Shown in pieces: positions 36,392 to 45,277 of a stretch of DNA of 64,000 nt (position 1 is the stretch's first letter; each line of letters begins with the position of its first letter). The notes below the pieces were generated by a model, which saw only the letters and a program-made list of their open reading frames with translations, ran no database searches and had not been told where the DNA came from. The stretch comes from Sphingomonas citri. GTDB taxonomy: Bacteria > Pseudomonadota > Alphaproteobacteria > Sphingomonadales > Sphingomonadaceae. Both the position numbers and the translations under genes were made by a program. The stretch lies in assembly GCF_019429485.1 (NCBI RefSeq), contig NZ_JAHXZN010000006.1, positions 124,001 to 188,000 on the forward strand, written 5' to 3'.

Positions 36392-37675
36392 ATGGATCGC
36401 ATTCTCATCCGCGGCGGTAACCGCCTGAACGGTCGTCTTCCCATCTCCGGCGCGAAGAACGCCGCGCTCACGCTGATGCCCTGCGCCCTGCTCACCGACG
36501 AGCCGCTGACGCTGCGCAACCTGCCGCGCCTCGCCGACGTCGACGGCTTCGGCCATCTCCTCAATCAGCTCGGCGCCTCGACCACGATCGAGGGCAGCCG
36601 GCCGGAGGATTTCGGCCGCGTGATGACGATCCGCGCCGGCCAGCTCACCTCCACCGAGGCGCCCTATGACATCGTGCGCAAGATGCGCGCCTCGATCCTG
36701 GTGCTCGGCCCGATCCTGGCGCGCGCGGGGCAGGCGCGCGTGTCGCTGCCGGGCGGCTGTGCCATCGGCAATCGCCCGATCGACCTGCACCTCAAGGCGC
36801 TGCAGGCGATCGGCGCCGAGCTGGAGATGTCGGCCGGCTATGTCACCGCCACCGCGCCGGGCGGACGGCTGGAGGGCGGCCGCTACACTTTCCCGATCGT
36901 GTCGGTGGGCGCGACCGAGAACGTGCTGATGGCGGCGGTGACCGCGAAGGGCAGCAGCCGCATCGAGAACGCCGCGCGCGAGCCCGAGATCGTCGACCTG
37001 TGCCGCTGCCTCGTCGCGATGGGTGCGCGGATCGAGGGGATCGGCAGCGAGACGCTCGAGATCGAGGGCGTCGCCGAGCTGCACGGCGCCACCTACGGCG
37101 TGATGCCCGACCGGATCGAGGCGGGCAGCTATGCTTGCGCCGCCGCGGTGGCGGGCGGCACGGTCGAGCTCGCCAACGTCAACGCCGCCGACATGGGCGC
37201 GACGCTGGAGGCACTGCGCGCGGCGGGCGTCGGGATCGAGGAGCGACGCGACTCGATCGTGGTAAGCAGCGAGGGGAAGCTGGCGCCGCTGACGCTCTCC
37301 ACCGCGCCGTATCCGGGGTTCGCGACCGACATGCAGGCGCAGTTCATGGCGATGCTGTGCAAGGCCGAGGGCGCCAGCGTGCTGACCGAGACGATCTTCG
37401 AGAACCGCTACATGCACGTGCCCGAGCTGGCGCGGATGGGGGCGGACATCCAGGTGCACGGCCGCACCGCGGTGGTGAAGGGGGTCGATCGCCTCGTCGG
37501 CGCGCCGGTGATGGCGACCGACCTGCGGGCCTCGATGAGCCTGATCATCGCCGGGCTGGTGGCGGAGGGCGAGACGAGCGTGGCGCGCGTCTACCACCTC
37601 GACCGCGGCTATGAGCGGCTGGAGGAGAAGCTGTCGGCGGTGGGTGCGGATATCGAGCGCGATTCGGGGGGATGA
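36392..37675 (+). CDS. murA: UDP-N-acetylglucosamine 1-carboxyvinyltransferase
   Basis: An EPSP-synthase-fold enzyme of 427 residues that transfers enolpyruvate to UDP-GlcNAc, the first committed step of peptidoglycan synthesis and the fosfomycin target. The PEP-binding cysteine is C123 in [20 protein letters not shown]23 is in [17 protein letters not shown]; the C-terminal loop [12 protein letters not shown] and the [13 protein letters not shown] block are intact. ATG at 36392. It is divergent from the Crp/Fnr regulator over about 140 bases, and followed by a C-type element. Confidence 0.97.
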   Translation: MDRILIRGGNRLNGRLPISGAKNAALTLMPCALLTDEPLTLRNLPRLADVDGFGHLLNQLGASTTIEGSRPEDFGRVMTIRAGQLTSTEAPYDIVRKMRASILVLGPILARAGQARVSLPGGCAIGNRPIDLHLKALQAIGAELEMSAGYVTATAPGGRLEGGRYTFPIVSVGATENVLMAAVTAKGSSRIENAAREPEIVDLCRCLVAMGARIEGIGSETLEIEGVAELHGATYGVMPDRIEAGSYACAAAVAGGTVELANVNAADMGATLEALRAAGVGIEERRDSIVVSSEGKLAPLTLSTAPYPGFATDMQAQFMAMLCKAEGASVLTETIFENRYMHVPELARMGADIQVHGRTAVVKGVDRLVGAPVMATDLRASMSLIIAGLVAEGETSVARVYHLDRGYERLEEKLSAVGADIERDSGG

Positions 37676-37729
37676 TCCTGCCGCGGCGCGCATGATCCGC
37701 TTGCTTGCTGCGCGCATCTGACTTTCTTC

Positions 37730-37826
37730 CATCATTCCGGATTGGGTCCGGGATCCACTCCTCCGCGAGAGCGACGCCTGCTGAGTAGGCGGCACGGTGG
37801 ATCCCGGGCCAAGTCCGGGATGACGA
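37730..37826. repeat. 97 bp palindromic element C, copy 4
   Basis: Ends CATCATTCCGGATTGGGTC and GCCAAGTCCGGGATGACGAT; inner boundaries CCGGGATCCAC and GGCACGGTGGATCCCGG. The inner GGCGGCACGGTGGATCC is shared with copy 6 and nearly with copy 1. It lies between convergent murA and the M48 protease gene. Confidence 0.85.
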
Positions 37827-37895
37827 TAGTTGATGAGGGTGGCGTCTCACCCCGAACAAGATGAGCCTCACCCCGGTCGCGAACCTCGCCGTCGC

Positions 37896-38852
37896 TCACC
37901 CCAGTGGCGCGTCGCGCTGCGCCAGCAGCGGCGGCGCATAGGGCAGCGGCGCGTCCGCCGGCTTCGTCGCCAGCTCGGCTGCGATCGCGTCGGCGCGCGC
38001 CTTGGCGGATGGGTGCGTGCGGCTGCGGAAGAAGCCGCCGTCGATCTTGCCACCCTCCTCGCGCCAGAACCGTACCGCCAGCTGCGGGTCCCAGCCGGCG
38101 TTGCGCAGCAGATAGGCGCCGAGCAGGTCGGCCTCGGTCTCGGTCTGGCGGAACAGCCGGCCGTTGCGACCCAGTTCGGCGAACAGCCCCCATTTGACTC
38201 CTGCCGCCTCCAGCCGCGCGCGGTGGCGCAGCACCGCGTGCGCCAGCTCGTGCGCGACCACCACCGCGACCTGATCGTCGCCGAACAGCTCGAACAAGCG
38301 CCCGCCGACCTGCACCACGCGACCGTCGGACGAGGCGCCGAGCTTGTCGCCCGCGAGCACCTCGAACTCGACGCGGCAGCCCGCGCGCGGCTGCACGGTC
38401 ACCGAGCGGTCGGCGCCGGCGCGGCGCAGCGTCAGCGCGAGCGGTGCGGTCGGCGGGTGCGACGCGAGCAGCGCCTGCGCCGCGTCGCGGGTCACGCTCG
38501 TCGCCGAGTCACCGCCGGCGGGCGCCGCGACCGCGGTTCCGTCGACCGCGATCAGCCCGTCGTCCGCCGCCACGCCCGCGCTCGCCGCCGGGGCGCCCGG
38601 CACCACCAGCTCGATCGTCACCGGCGCGGCGAAGGCGACACGCAGCGCGGGGGGGTATTGGTCAGCGGCGTGGAGCGTGGCGCCGATCACCGGCTGCTGG
38701 TCGCGGCACAAGGGCGCGTTGGCCGTCGTCAGCCGCCACGCGATCGCGGCGAGCCGTTGGTCGACCTCGAGCAATGTCGGCTCGGCCGCGGCGGGGGCGG
38801 CGGCGAGCAGCGCGGCGGGGAGAAAGGAGGCGAGCAGGAACAGGAGACGCAT
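37896..38852 (-). CDS. Secreted M48-family metalloprotease with PDZ domain
   Basis: A protein of 318 residues. A signal peptide (MRLLFLLASFLPAALLAA, then PAAAEP) sends it to the periplasm. A PDZ-like segment (around 90-150; ASAGVAADDGLIAVDGTAV) precedes the M48 catalytic part with HELAH in VVAHELAHAVLRH near residue 198 and the third ligand region RQTETEADLLGAYLL. The likely role is periplasmic protein quality control, as for BepA/YcaL-like enzymes (inferred). It starts 10 bases after the stop of the response regulator on the same strand, so it may be the distal gene of that operon. Confidence 0.88.
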   Translation of the reverse strand: MRLLFLLASFLPAALLAAAPAAAEPTLLEVDQRLAAIAWRLTTANAPLCRDQQPVIGATLHAADQYPPALRVAFAAPVTIELVVPGAPAASAGVAADDGLIAVDGTAVAAPAGGDSATSVTRDAAQALLASHPPTAPLALTLRRAGADRSVTVQPRAGCRVEFEVLAGDKLGASSDGRVVQVGGRLFELFGDDQVAVVVAHELAHAVLRHRARLEAAGVKWGLFAELGRNGRLFRQTETEADLLGAYLLRNAGWDPQLAVRFWREEGGKIDGGFFRSRTHPSAKARADAIAAELATKPADAPLPYAPPLLAQRDAPLG

Positions 38853-38862
38853 CGGGGCAGGA

Positions 38863-40170
38863 TCACTCGCGCTGGCGGAACGCCGCCGGCTCGATGCCGT
38901 GGCGCTGGAGGCGGTCATAGAGGCTGCGGCGCGGGACCTGAAGCTCGGCCGCGGCCGCGCCGACGTCGCCGCGGACGCGGTCGAGCGCGGCGCGAATCGT
39001 CGCCGCCTCGAAACGGTCGACGCGCTCGGCGAGCGGCAGCTGGTCGGCCGCGCTCGGCGTTCCCTCGGCCACGCCGAGCACGACGCGCGTGGCATAGTTG
39101 CGCAGCTCGCGGACGTTGCCGGTCCAGTCGTCGGCGACGAGCCGCGCCTCCACCGCGGGATCGATGTTGGGCCGCTCGCGCCCGAACCGCTCCGCCGCCT
39201 CGCCGAGGAAGTAGGCGAACAGCAGCGGCACGTCGGCGCGGCGCTCGCGCAGCGGCGGGATGCGCAGCCGCACCGTCTCCAGCCGGTAGAGCAGGTCGGC
39301 GCGGAACCTGCCCTCCGCCACCGCGGCAGCGAGATCGGTCTTCGCCGCGGCGACGACGCGCAGGTTGACGACGCGCGGCGCGCCGCCGGGCTGGGGCAGC
39401 TCGCGCTCCTCGACCACGCGCAGCAGCTTGCCCTGGAGCGCGGGCGACATGCTGTCGATCTCGTCGAGGAAGAGCGTGCCGCGGTCGGCGTCGGCGACGC
39501 GGCCGGGCTGGGCGCGGCTGCCGAACAGCGCCTCGTTCGCCACCGCGTCGGGCAGCGCCGCGCAGTCGACCGCGACGAACTGGCGCGCGCGGCGGTGGCT
39601 ACAGCGGTGCAGCAGCAGCGCGACCAGCTCCTTGCCCGTCCCGGTCTCGCCCTCGACCAGCACGTCGACGTCGACGTCGGCGAGCTGGCGGATCGTGTCG
39701 CGCAGTCGCACCATCGCGGGGGTGTCGCCGATCAGCGGGTAGTGCGTCTCGGCTTCTGCGGCGGCGACGCGCAGGCGGCGGTTCTCCAGCACCAGCCGGC
39801 GCATCTCCAGCGCGCGGCGCGCGCTGGCGATCAGATGGTCGGCGGCGAACGGCTTGGCGATGAAGTCGAACGCGCCCTGTCTGAGCGCCGCCACCGCCAT
39901 CGCGATGTCGCCGTGCCCGGTCATCAGGATCACCGGCAGCTCGGGATCGCGCGCCGCAACCGCCTCGAACAGCGCGTGGCCGTCCATCCTGGGCATGCGG
40001 ATGTCGCTGACGACGATGCCGCGGAAATCGGCGTCGAGCTGCGCCAGCGCGGCGCGCGCGTCGCCGTACGGCTCGACGTCGATGCCGGCGATCGCGAAAC
40101 TGTCGGCCAGCGCGGTGCGCAGGCCCTCGTCGTCGTCGATCAGCACGACGCGGAGCGGCACCTCGCTCAT
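38863..40170 (-). CDS. dctD: DctD-like NtrC-family response regulator lacking the GAFTGA loop
   Basis: A protein of 435 residues. A receiver domain (D56 in VVSDIRMPRMDG, with LMTGHGD and the FIAKPF lysine), an AAA+ domain (Walker A GETGTGKE at 174-181, Walker B GTLFLDEIDS near 231-240, arginine-finger region FRADLLYRLETVRLRIPPLR) and a Fis-type HTH (GAAAAELQVPRRSLYDRL). Between LFG (215-217) and GTLFLDEI only about 13 residues remain (SRAQPGRVADADR): the GAFTGA loop that contacts sigma-54 is absent. The protein may therefore act through sigma-70 or as a repressor. It overlaps the sensor kinase gene (ATGA). The DctD label rests on kinase type and transporter context. Confidence 0.85.
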   Translation of the reverse strand: MSEVPLRVVLIDDDEGLRTALADSFAIAGIDVEPYGDARAALAQLDADFRGIVVSDIRMPRMDGHALFEAVAARDPELPVILMTGHGDIAMAVAALRQGAFDFIAKPFAADHLIASARRALEMRRLVLENRRLRVAAAEAETHYPLIGDTPAMVRLRDTIRQLADVDVDVLVEGETGTGKELVALLLHRCSHRRARQFVAVDCAALPDAVANEALFGSRAQPGRVADADRGTLFLDEIDSMSPALQGKLLRVVEERELPQPGGAPRVVNLRVVAAAKTDLAAAVAEGRFRADLLYRLETVRLRIPPLRERRADVPLLFAYFLGEAAERFGRERPNIDPAVEARLVADDWTGNVRELRNYATRVVLGVAEGTPSAADQLPLAERVDRFEAATIRAALDRVRGDVGAAAAELQVPRRSLYDRLQRHGIEPAAFRQRE

Positions 40171-41936
40171 GCGCGCCGCACCGTCGCGCGGAACGCCGCG
40201 CCGCCGAGCGGGGAGGGAACGATCCGCAGCGCGCCATCGAACTGCGCGATGATGTCGCGGGCGATGCCAAGCCCGAGCCCGAGCCCGTCGGGGCGCCCGG
40301 TGACGAACGGGCTGAACACCTCGTCGCCCAGCGCCGGGTCGATCCCCGGCCCGTTGTCCGCCACGGTCAGCTCCACCCATTCCTCCCTCGTCGTCACGGT
40401 GAGCGCGACGCGCGGGTCGGTGCGCCCGGCGAGCGCGTCGACCGCGTTGTTGATCAGGTTGACCAGCACCTGCTCCAGCCGCACGCGCCCGGCGAAGACA
40501 CTCGGCTGCCCCGGTGGCGGCCAGTCGAGCGCGACGCGCGCCGCGCGCAGCCGGTCGCCCACCAGCAGCCGCGTGCCGTCGATCACGTCGTCGAGCGCGA
40601 TCGGCCCCGCCGTGCCGCTGCCGCGCCGGGCGAAACGGCGCATCTCCTGCGTGATCGTGCCGATCCGCTCGGTCAGCGCCACCGCGCTGTCGAGGCTGGC
40701 GGCGACCCGCTCGGTGCGCTGCTGCGCGAGATGGTGGCGCGCGTTCTCGGCGAGCGTGCGGATCGTCGCTACCGGCTGGTTGATCTCATGCGCCAGCCCC
40801 GCGGTGATCGAGCCGAGCGAGGCGAGCCGGTTGGCCTGCGCCAGCTCCTCGCGCGCGGCGCGGAAGCGGCGGTCGGCATCCTCGCGGCGCGCCATCGCCG
40901 CGCTGAGCTCGGCGGTGCGCGCCGCCACCGCCTGCTCGAGCCGGGCGCGATCCGCCGCCGCGCGCGCGACCCGGCTGGTCCGCCACAGCCACAGCGCCGC
41001 GACCAGCGCCAGCAGCAGCACCGCGGTGGCGGTGGCGAGCCGCGCCAGATTGGCGGCGTCGCGCAGCGCGCGCGTGACGGGCACGAGGTGGAGCAGCCGC
41101 CAGCCGGGGTGTGCCGCAGGCACCGTGGTGAGGCGCAGCGGCGCGCCGCCGGGCGCGGTGACGTCGCGGCCGGTGAAGCGGTAGCCGGTCGGCGCGAGCG
41201 GGCGGTCGAGGAACTGTCCGGTGCGGCGGATCGCGGCGAGCGTCGCGGGCGGCAGCGGCGCGAGCACGTGGAGCGCGGCGCGCGGGTCGGTCGCCGCGAG
41301 CACGATGCCGCGTTCGTCGGCGAGCAGGGTCTCTCCGGGATCATTGGCCCAGGCGCGCGTGATCGCGTCGAACTCGACCTTCACCACCACGACCCCGAGC
41401 GGGCCCGCGCCGCCGTCGATCCGCCGCGCCATGAACAGCCCGGGCCGTCCGCTGACGTTGCCGAGCGCGAAATGCTCCGCGGCGCCGTCGCGCATCGCCT
41501 GCTGGAAATAGGGGCGGAAGCGGTAATCGTGGCCGACGAAGCTCTGCGCGCCGGCGGCGTTGGAGGCTGAAACGGTGAGACCGCGCGAGTCGATCGCGTA
41601 GATCACCGGCGCGCCGGTGCGGCGCGCCAGCGAGGCGAGCTTGTCGTCGAGCCGCGTCGCCGCGCGCGAGGCGGCGCCCTGCACCAGCGCGTCGCGCAGG
41701 TCGCCATATTCGCTCAGCACGATCGGCAGCAGGCGAAATTTGGCGAGCTCGCTGTCGATCAGCCGCGCCTGCTGGCGCGCGGTGCGCAGCGCCTCGTCCT
41801 CCACCCGGTCGAGCGCGCGCTGCCGCGTCACGTGCGCCGCGGCGAGGTAGAACAGCGCGCCGAGCAGCACGACCGCGAGCGCGGCGAGCAGCAGACCGGG
41901 GCGACGCGGCGGGAACACGCGTGCGGGATACCGCAT
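40167..41936 (-). CDS. dctB: DctB-like membrane sensor histidine kinase
   Basis: A protein of 589 residues. Two membrane helices (LLLAALAVVLLGALFYLAAA near residue 15 and ATAVLLLALVAALWLW near 300) enclose a periplasmic double-PAS (dCache-like) sensor with SFVGHDYRFRPYFQQAMRDG, typical of DctB C4-dicarboxylate sensors. The kinase core has the phospho-acceptor His in SITAGLAHEINQPVATIRTL, the N box VLVNLINNAVDAL and G boxes VADNGPGID and GLGLGLGIARDI. The ATG at 41936 gives the first helix near the N-terminus. Its stop overlaps the response-regulator start. It is divergent from the porin gene. Confidence 0.9.
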   Translation of the reverse strand: MRYPARVFPPRRPGLLLAALAVVLLGALFYLAAAHVTRQRALDRVEDEALRTARQQARLIDSELAKFRLLPIVLSEYGDLRDALVQGAASRAATRLDDKLASLARRTGAPVIYAIDSRGLTVSASNAAGAQSFVGHDYRFRPYFQQAMRDGAAEHFALGNVSGRPGLFMARRIDGGAGPLGVVVVKVEFDAITRAWANDPGETLLADERGIVLAATDPRAALHVLAPLPPATLAAIRRTGQFLDRPLAPTGYRFTGRDVTAPGGAPLRLTTVPAAHPGWRLLHLVPVTRALRDAANLARLATATAVLLLALVAALWLWRTSRVARAAADRARLEQAVAARTAELSAAMARREDADRRFRAAREELAQANRLASLGSITAGLAHEINQPVATIRTLAENARHHLAQQRTERVAASLDSAVALTERIGTITQEMRRFARRGSGTAGPIALDDVIDGTRLLVGDRLRAARVALDWPPPGQPSVFAGRVRLEQVLVNLINNAVDALAGRTDPRVALTVTTREEWVELTVADNGPGIDPALGDEVFSPFVTGRPDGLGLGLGIARDIIAQFDGALRIVPSPLGGAAFRATVRRA

Positions 41937-41953
41937 CCGGGTCGCCGAGACCA

Positions 41954-42002
41954 CGCGGAAACTCGCGCCTCGCCGCGCGGAGAGTCGCGGAAATCCTAGG
42001 AT
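41954..42002. promoter_or_regulatory. Candidate operator between the kinase and porin genes
   Basis: Two direct copies of CGCGGAAA (41954-41961 and 41986-41993), 32 bases or about three helix turns apart, are followed by the palindrome ATCCTAGGAT (41993-42002). No sigma-54 -24/-12 pair was seen. Binding by the DctD-like regulator is a guess. Confidence 0.3.
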
Positions 42003-42100
42003 GAGCGTGTTTTCGCCCGCCCGATCGCGGCGACGTACGATGGCCGGGAGAGCGATGGCCGCCGTCACGCCGGGTCGAGCCGCCAGCCCGTGGAGAGGTC

Positions 42101-43579
42101 ATGATACGAGTTTCACTGATGTCGAGCGCGCTGCTCGCCCCGGCCCTGCTGGCGGCGGCGCCGGCGCGGGCGCAGGCGGGCGGCGGCAAGGCCGCGCCCG
42201 CGACGCCGATCGCGTCCGAATATCCCGCCGCCGGGATCGGCGAGGGCACCGCGCAGGGCAAGTATAACGTCTCGCGCTGGGCCGAGGACTGGCGCGCCAT
42301 GGCCGATGCGGACAAGCGCGACGACCCGCTCGACCGGCTCAAGTTCCTGCCGCTGACGGAGGACGGCAAGGTCTATCTCTCCCTCTCGGGCGAGATCCGC
42401 TACCGCGTCCAGGCGACCACCAACCCCGACCTGCGCGACCGCGAGGCGCAGCGACAGGAGCGGCTGCGCGTCTTCGCCGGTGCCGACCTCCACCTCGGCG
42501 AGCATGTCCGCGTCTTCGGCGAGCTCGCCAAGGCGCGGGTCGATGGCGTCAACCTCGGCACGCCGGCGGGCAACCTGCGCAACGCGCTGACGCTGTCGCA
42601 GGGCTTCGGCGAGGTCTATGGCACGATCGGCGGCGCGTCCGTGGGCGTGCGCGCGGGGCGGCAGGAATTCTCCGACGGGCCCAACCTGCTCACCTCGGTG
42701 CGCGACGACCCCACGCTCCACTTCGTGCTCGACGGCGTCCGCGCCTATGCGCGCGGCAAGCGCGTGCGCGCCGACCTGTTCGACCTGCGCTACGTGAACT
42801 ACGGCCAGCAGGGGTTGAGCGACGATCGCACCGACGGCGGGCGGCGCTTCAGCGGCGTCACCTTCGGCTATGCGCTGCCCGGCGAGGTCCTCGGCGGGTC
42901 GAAGCTGTTCTTCGATCCGTTCGTGTGGCGGCTGCGCAATCGCGCCGCGACCTCGAACGGCGCGGTCGCGCGCGAGGAGCGGATGTTCTACGGGCTCCAC
43001 CTCTACGGCGACGCCGGGCCGGTGACGCTCGACTGGACGGTGAACCACCAGCGCGGCACCTTCGGTGACCGGCCGATCCGCGCGTGGCAGGCGTTCGTGG
43101 CGCAGACCTACCGGCTGGGCGCGGCGACGAGCGCGCCGCGCGTCGGCGTCCACCTCGACTATGCCAGCGGCGGGGGCAGCTACGACGGCGGCACGCTGCG
43201 CACCGCGAGCGGGCTGTACGGCAACAACATCTATTACAGCTATCAGCTGTTCCTGACGCCGACCAACCTGATGTCGGTCTCGCCCAACGTCTCGTTCAGC
43301 CCGGTGAAGCGGCTGCGCGTCACGGGCGAGTACACGATGGCATGGCGCGCGACCGAGAAGGACGCGGTGTACCGCGCCTCGGGCGCCGCCTTCGCCGGCA
43401 CGCAGGACGTCGCGGGCAAGCGTATCGCCGACCTGATCCGCGTCCAGGCGATCTGGGCGGTGACGCCGCGGGTGAGCGTGACAGGTCGCTACGAGCATCT
43501 GATCGCCAAGGACGCGCTGACGCGCGCTGGGTATCACAGCTCGGACTTCCTCGCCGCCTGGCTGAGCCTGCGGTTCTGA
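42101..43579 (+). CDS. Alginate-export-type outer-membrane porin
   Basis: A protein of 492 residues with a signal peptide (MIRVSLMSSALLAPALLAAA, then PARAQA) and alternating beta-strand sequence through to a C-terminal aromatic residue (AWLSLRF), as in beta-barrel proteins. The region after residue ~80 (SLSGEIRYRVQATTNPDL, GVRAGRQEFSDGPNLLTSVR) resembles the alginate_exp domain found in many sphingomonad porins that take up small organic compounds. The ATG at 42101 follows GGAGAGG. It is divergent from the DctB/DctD-like pair and upstream of an organic-acid permease. A direct role in alginate is not implied. Confidence 0.85.
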   Translation: MIRVSLMSSALLAPALLAAAPARAQAGGGKAAPATPIASEYPAAGIGEGTAQGKYNVSRWAEDWRAMADADKRDDPLDRLKFLPLTEDGKVYLSLSGEIRYRVQATTNPDLRDREAQRQERLRVFAGADLHLGEHVRVFGELAKARVDGVNLGTPAGNLRNALTLSQGFGEVYGTIGGASVGVRAGRQEFSDGPNLLTSVRDDPTLHFVLDGVRAYARGKRVRADLFDLRYVNYGQQGLSDDRTDGGRRFSGVTFGYALPGEVLGGSKLFFDPFVWRLRNRAATSNGAVAREERMFYGLHLYGDAGPVTLDWTVNHQRGTFGDRPIRAWQAFVAQTYRLGAATSAPRVGVHLDYASGGGSYDGGTLRTASGLYGNNIYYSYQLFLTPTNLMSVSPNVSFSPVKRLRVTGEYTMAWRATEKDAVYRASGAAFAGTQDVAGKRIADLIRVQAIWAVTPRVSVTGRYEHLIAKDALTRAGYHSSDFLAAWLSLRF

Positions 43580-43593
43580 TGGGCACCCCGAAA

Positions 43594-43727
43594 TTCTCCC
43601 CGGCATGGGGAGGGGAGCCAGCCGCAGGCTGGTGGAGGTGGGGGCCGCAAGCGTCGCGCTTCGTGGCGAGCCCCCTCCACCACTCGCTTCGCGAGCGGTC
43701 CCCCTCCCCGCGAGCGGGGAGGATTGG
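43594..43727. repeat. Palindromic element B, copy 3 (best preserved)
   Basis: Outer hairpins TTCTCCCCGGCATGGGGAGG and CCTCCCCGCGAGCGGGGAGG bracket CCAGCCGCAGGCTGG, GTGGAGGTGGGGGC, GCGTCGCGCTTCGTGGCG and GCCCCCTCCACCAC, then CTCGCTTCGCGAGCGG. Each block is self-complementary or inverted against its mirror block. It lies between the porin and permease genes. Confidence 0.85.
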
Positions 43728-43774
43728 CGCCGGCACCGACGCGCAATAAACCACCTATGACAAGGAGAGACGCC

Positions 43775-45082
43775 ATGGCCGCCGCGCCGCCTACCGCACC
43801 CGGCACCGCCCCCGTTTCCGGCCGGCTCAAGTCGATCATCGGCGGCTCGACCGGCAATCTGGTCGAGTGGTTCGACTGGTACGTCTATTCCGCCTTCACG
43901 CTCTATTTCGTCGGCCACTTCTTCCCCAAGGACGACCCGACCGCGCAGCTGCTGAGCGCCGCGGCGGTGTTCGCGGTGGGCTTCGTGATGCGGCCGATCG
44001 GGGCGTGGATCATGGGCATCTACGCCGACCGGCGCGGGCGCAAGGCGGGGCTGACCCTGTCGGTGACGCTGATGTGCACCGGCTCGCTGATCATCGCCTG
44101 CGCGCCCGGGATCGAAACGATCGGCTATGGCGCGCCCGCGCTGCTGGTGCTTGCGCGGCTGATGCAGGGCCTGTCGGTGGGCGGCGAATATGGCGCCAGC
44201 GCGACCTATCTGTCCGAGATGGCGGGCAAGGAGCGGCGCGGCTTCTTCTCGTCCTTCCAGTATGTCACGTTGATCTCGGGGCAGCTGCTCGCGATCCTGC
44301 TGCTGGTGGTGCTGCAATCGTTGATGAGCGAGGCGGCGCTGACCAGCTGGGGCTGGCGCATCCCCTTCGCGATCGGCGCGGTGCTGGCGCTGGTGGTGTT
44401 CTGGCTGCGCCGCGGGCTGGCGGAGACGCAGAGCTTCGAGAAGGCCAAGAAGAGCGACGCGCCCAAGTCGGGCTTCGGCACGCTGCTGCGCCGCCACCCG
44501 CGCGAGACCGCGCTGGTGATGCTGCTCACCGCCGGGGGCACGCTCGCCTTCTACGCTTACTCGATCTACATGCAGAAGTTCCTGGTCAACACCTCGGGCT
44601 TCTCCAAGGAGACCGCGACCCAGATCAATGCGGTGACCTTGTTCGTCTTCATGCTGCTCCAGCCGGTCGCGGGCGGGCTGTCCGACCGGATCGGGCGCAA
44701 GCCGCTGATGGTGGCGTTCGGCGTGGCGGGCGTGCTGTTCACCTATCCGATCTTTTCCGCCCTTGAGCGGACGCGCGACGCCACCGTCGCGGGGTTGCTG
44801 GTGATGGCAGCGCTGGTGATCGTGACGGGCTATACGTCGATCAACGCGGTGGTGAAGGCGGAGCTGTTCCCCGCGCACATCCGCGCACTGGGCGTGGCGC
44901 TGCCCTATGCGCTGGCCAACACGATCTTCGGCGGGACGGCGGAATATGTCGCGCTGAGCTTCAAGCAGCACGGCTGGGAGCAGGGCTTCTACTGGTACGT
45001 CACGGTGATGATCGGCGTGTCGCTGCTGGTCTACCTGCGCATGCGCGACACGGGGAAGACCAGCCTGATCGCGGAGGATTGA
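43775..45082 (+). CDS. MHS-family MFS permease (alpha-ketoglutarate/organic-acid type)
   Basis: A protein of 435 residues with 12 predicted membrane segments. N-terminal GNLVEWFDWYVYSAFTLYF and VGFVMRPIGAWIMGIYADRR, then RLMQGLSVGGEYGASATYLS and LSDRIGRKPLMVAFG, are hallmarks of the metabolite:H+ symporter family that includes KgtP and ProP. The ATG at 43775 is six bases after AAGGAGAG; an ATG 18 bases upstream overlaps that site. With the porin and the DctB/DctD-like system it forms an organic-acid uptake locus; 2-oxoglutarate or C4-dicarboxylate is the likely substrate by context only. Confidence 0.9.
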   Translation: MAAAPPTAPGTAPVSGRLKSIIGGSTGNLVEWFDWYVYSAFTLYFVGHFFPKDDPTAQLLSAAAVFAVGFVMRPIGAWIMGIYADRRGRKAGLTLSVTLMCTGSLIIACAPGIETIGYGAPALLVLARLMQGLSVGGEYGASATYLSEMAGKERRGFFSSFQYVTLISGQLLAILLLVVLQSLMSEAALTSWGWRIPFAIGAVLALVVFWLRRGLAETQSFEKAKKSDAPKSGFGTLLRRHPRETALVMLLTAGGTLAFYAYSIYMQKFLVNTSGFSKETATQINAVTLFVFMLLQPVAGGLSDRIGRKPLMVAFGVAGVLFTYPIFSALERTRDATVAGLLVMAALVIVTGYTSINAVVKAELFPAHIRALGVALPYALANTIFGGTAEYVALSFKQHGWEQGFYWYVTVMIGVSLLVYLRMRDTGKTSLIAED

Positions 45083-45128
45083 GGGGAGGGGCGGAAGTGG
45101 TGAGCCGCCGGCGCTCCCCCCTCCACTG

Positions 45129-45226
45129 CCGTCATCCTGAGCTTGTCTCAGGATCCACTGGTAGGCAGGCGCCTCAGCCGATAGGTGCGTGGCATCGTGG
45201 ATCCCGAAACGAGTTCAGGATGACGG
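45129..45226. repeat. 98 bp palindromic element C, copy 5
   Basis: Ends CCGTCATCCTGAGCTTGTC and ACGAGTTCAGGATGACGG; inner boundaries TCAGGATCCAC and GTGGATCCCGAAAC. It lies between convergent permease and quinone oxidoreductase genes. Confidence 0.85.
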
Positions 45227-45277
45227 CGGGGGAGGAGGCGAGGTCGCACTTCCCCCACTCCCTCCGCCCCCAGCGTC

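Noticed and set aside
42113..44971. A 952-codon minus-strand frame over the porin and permease
   Set aside because: Antisense shadow; the plus-strand genes have signal peptide, ribosome sites and family motifs.
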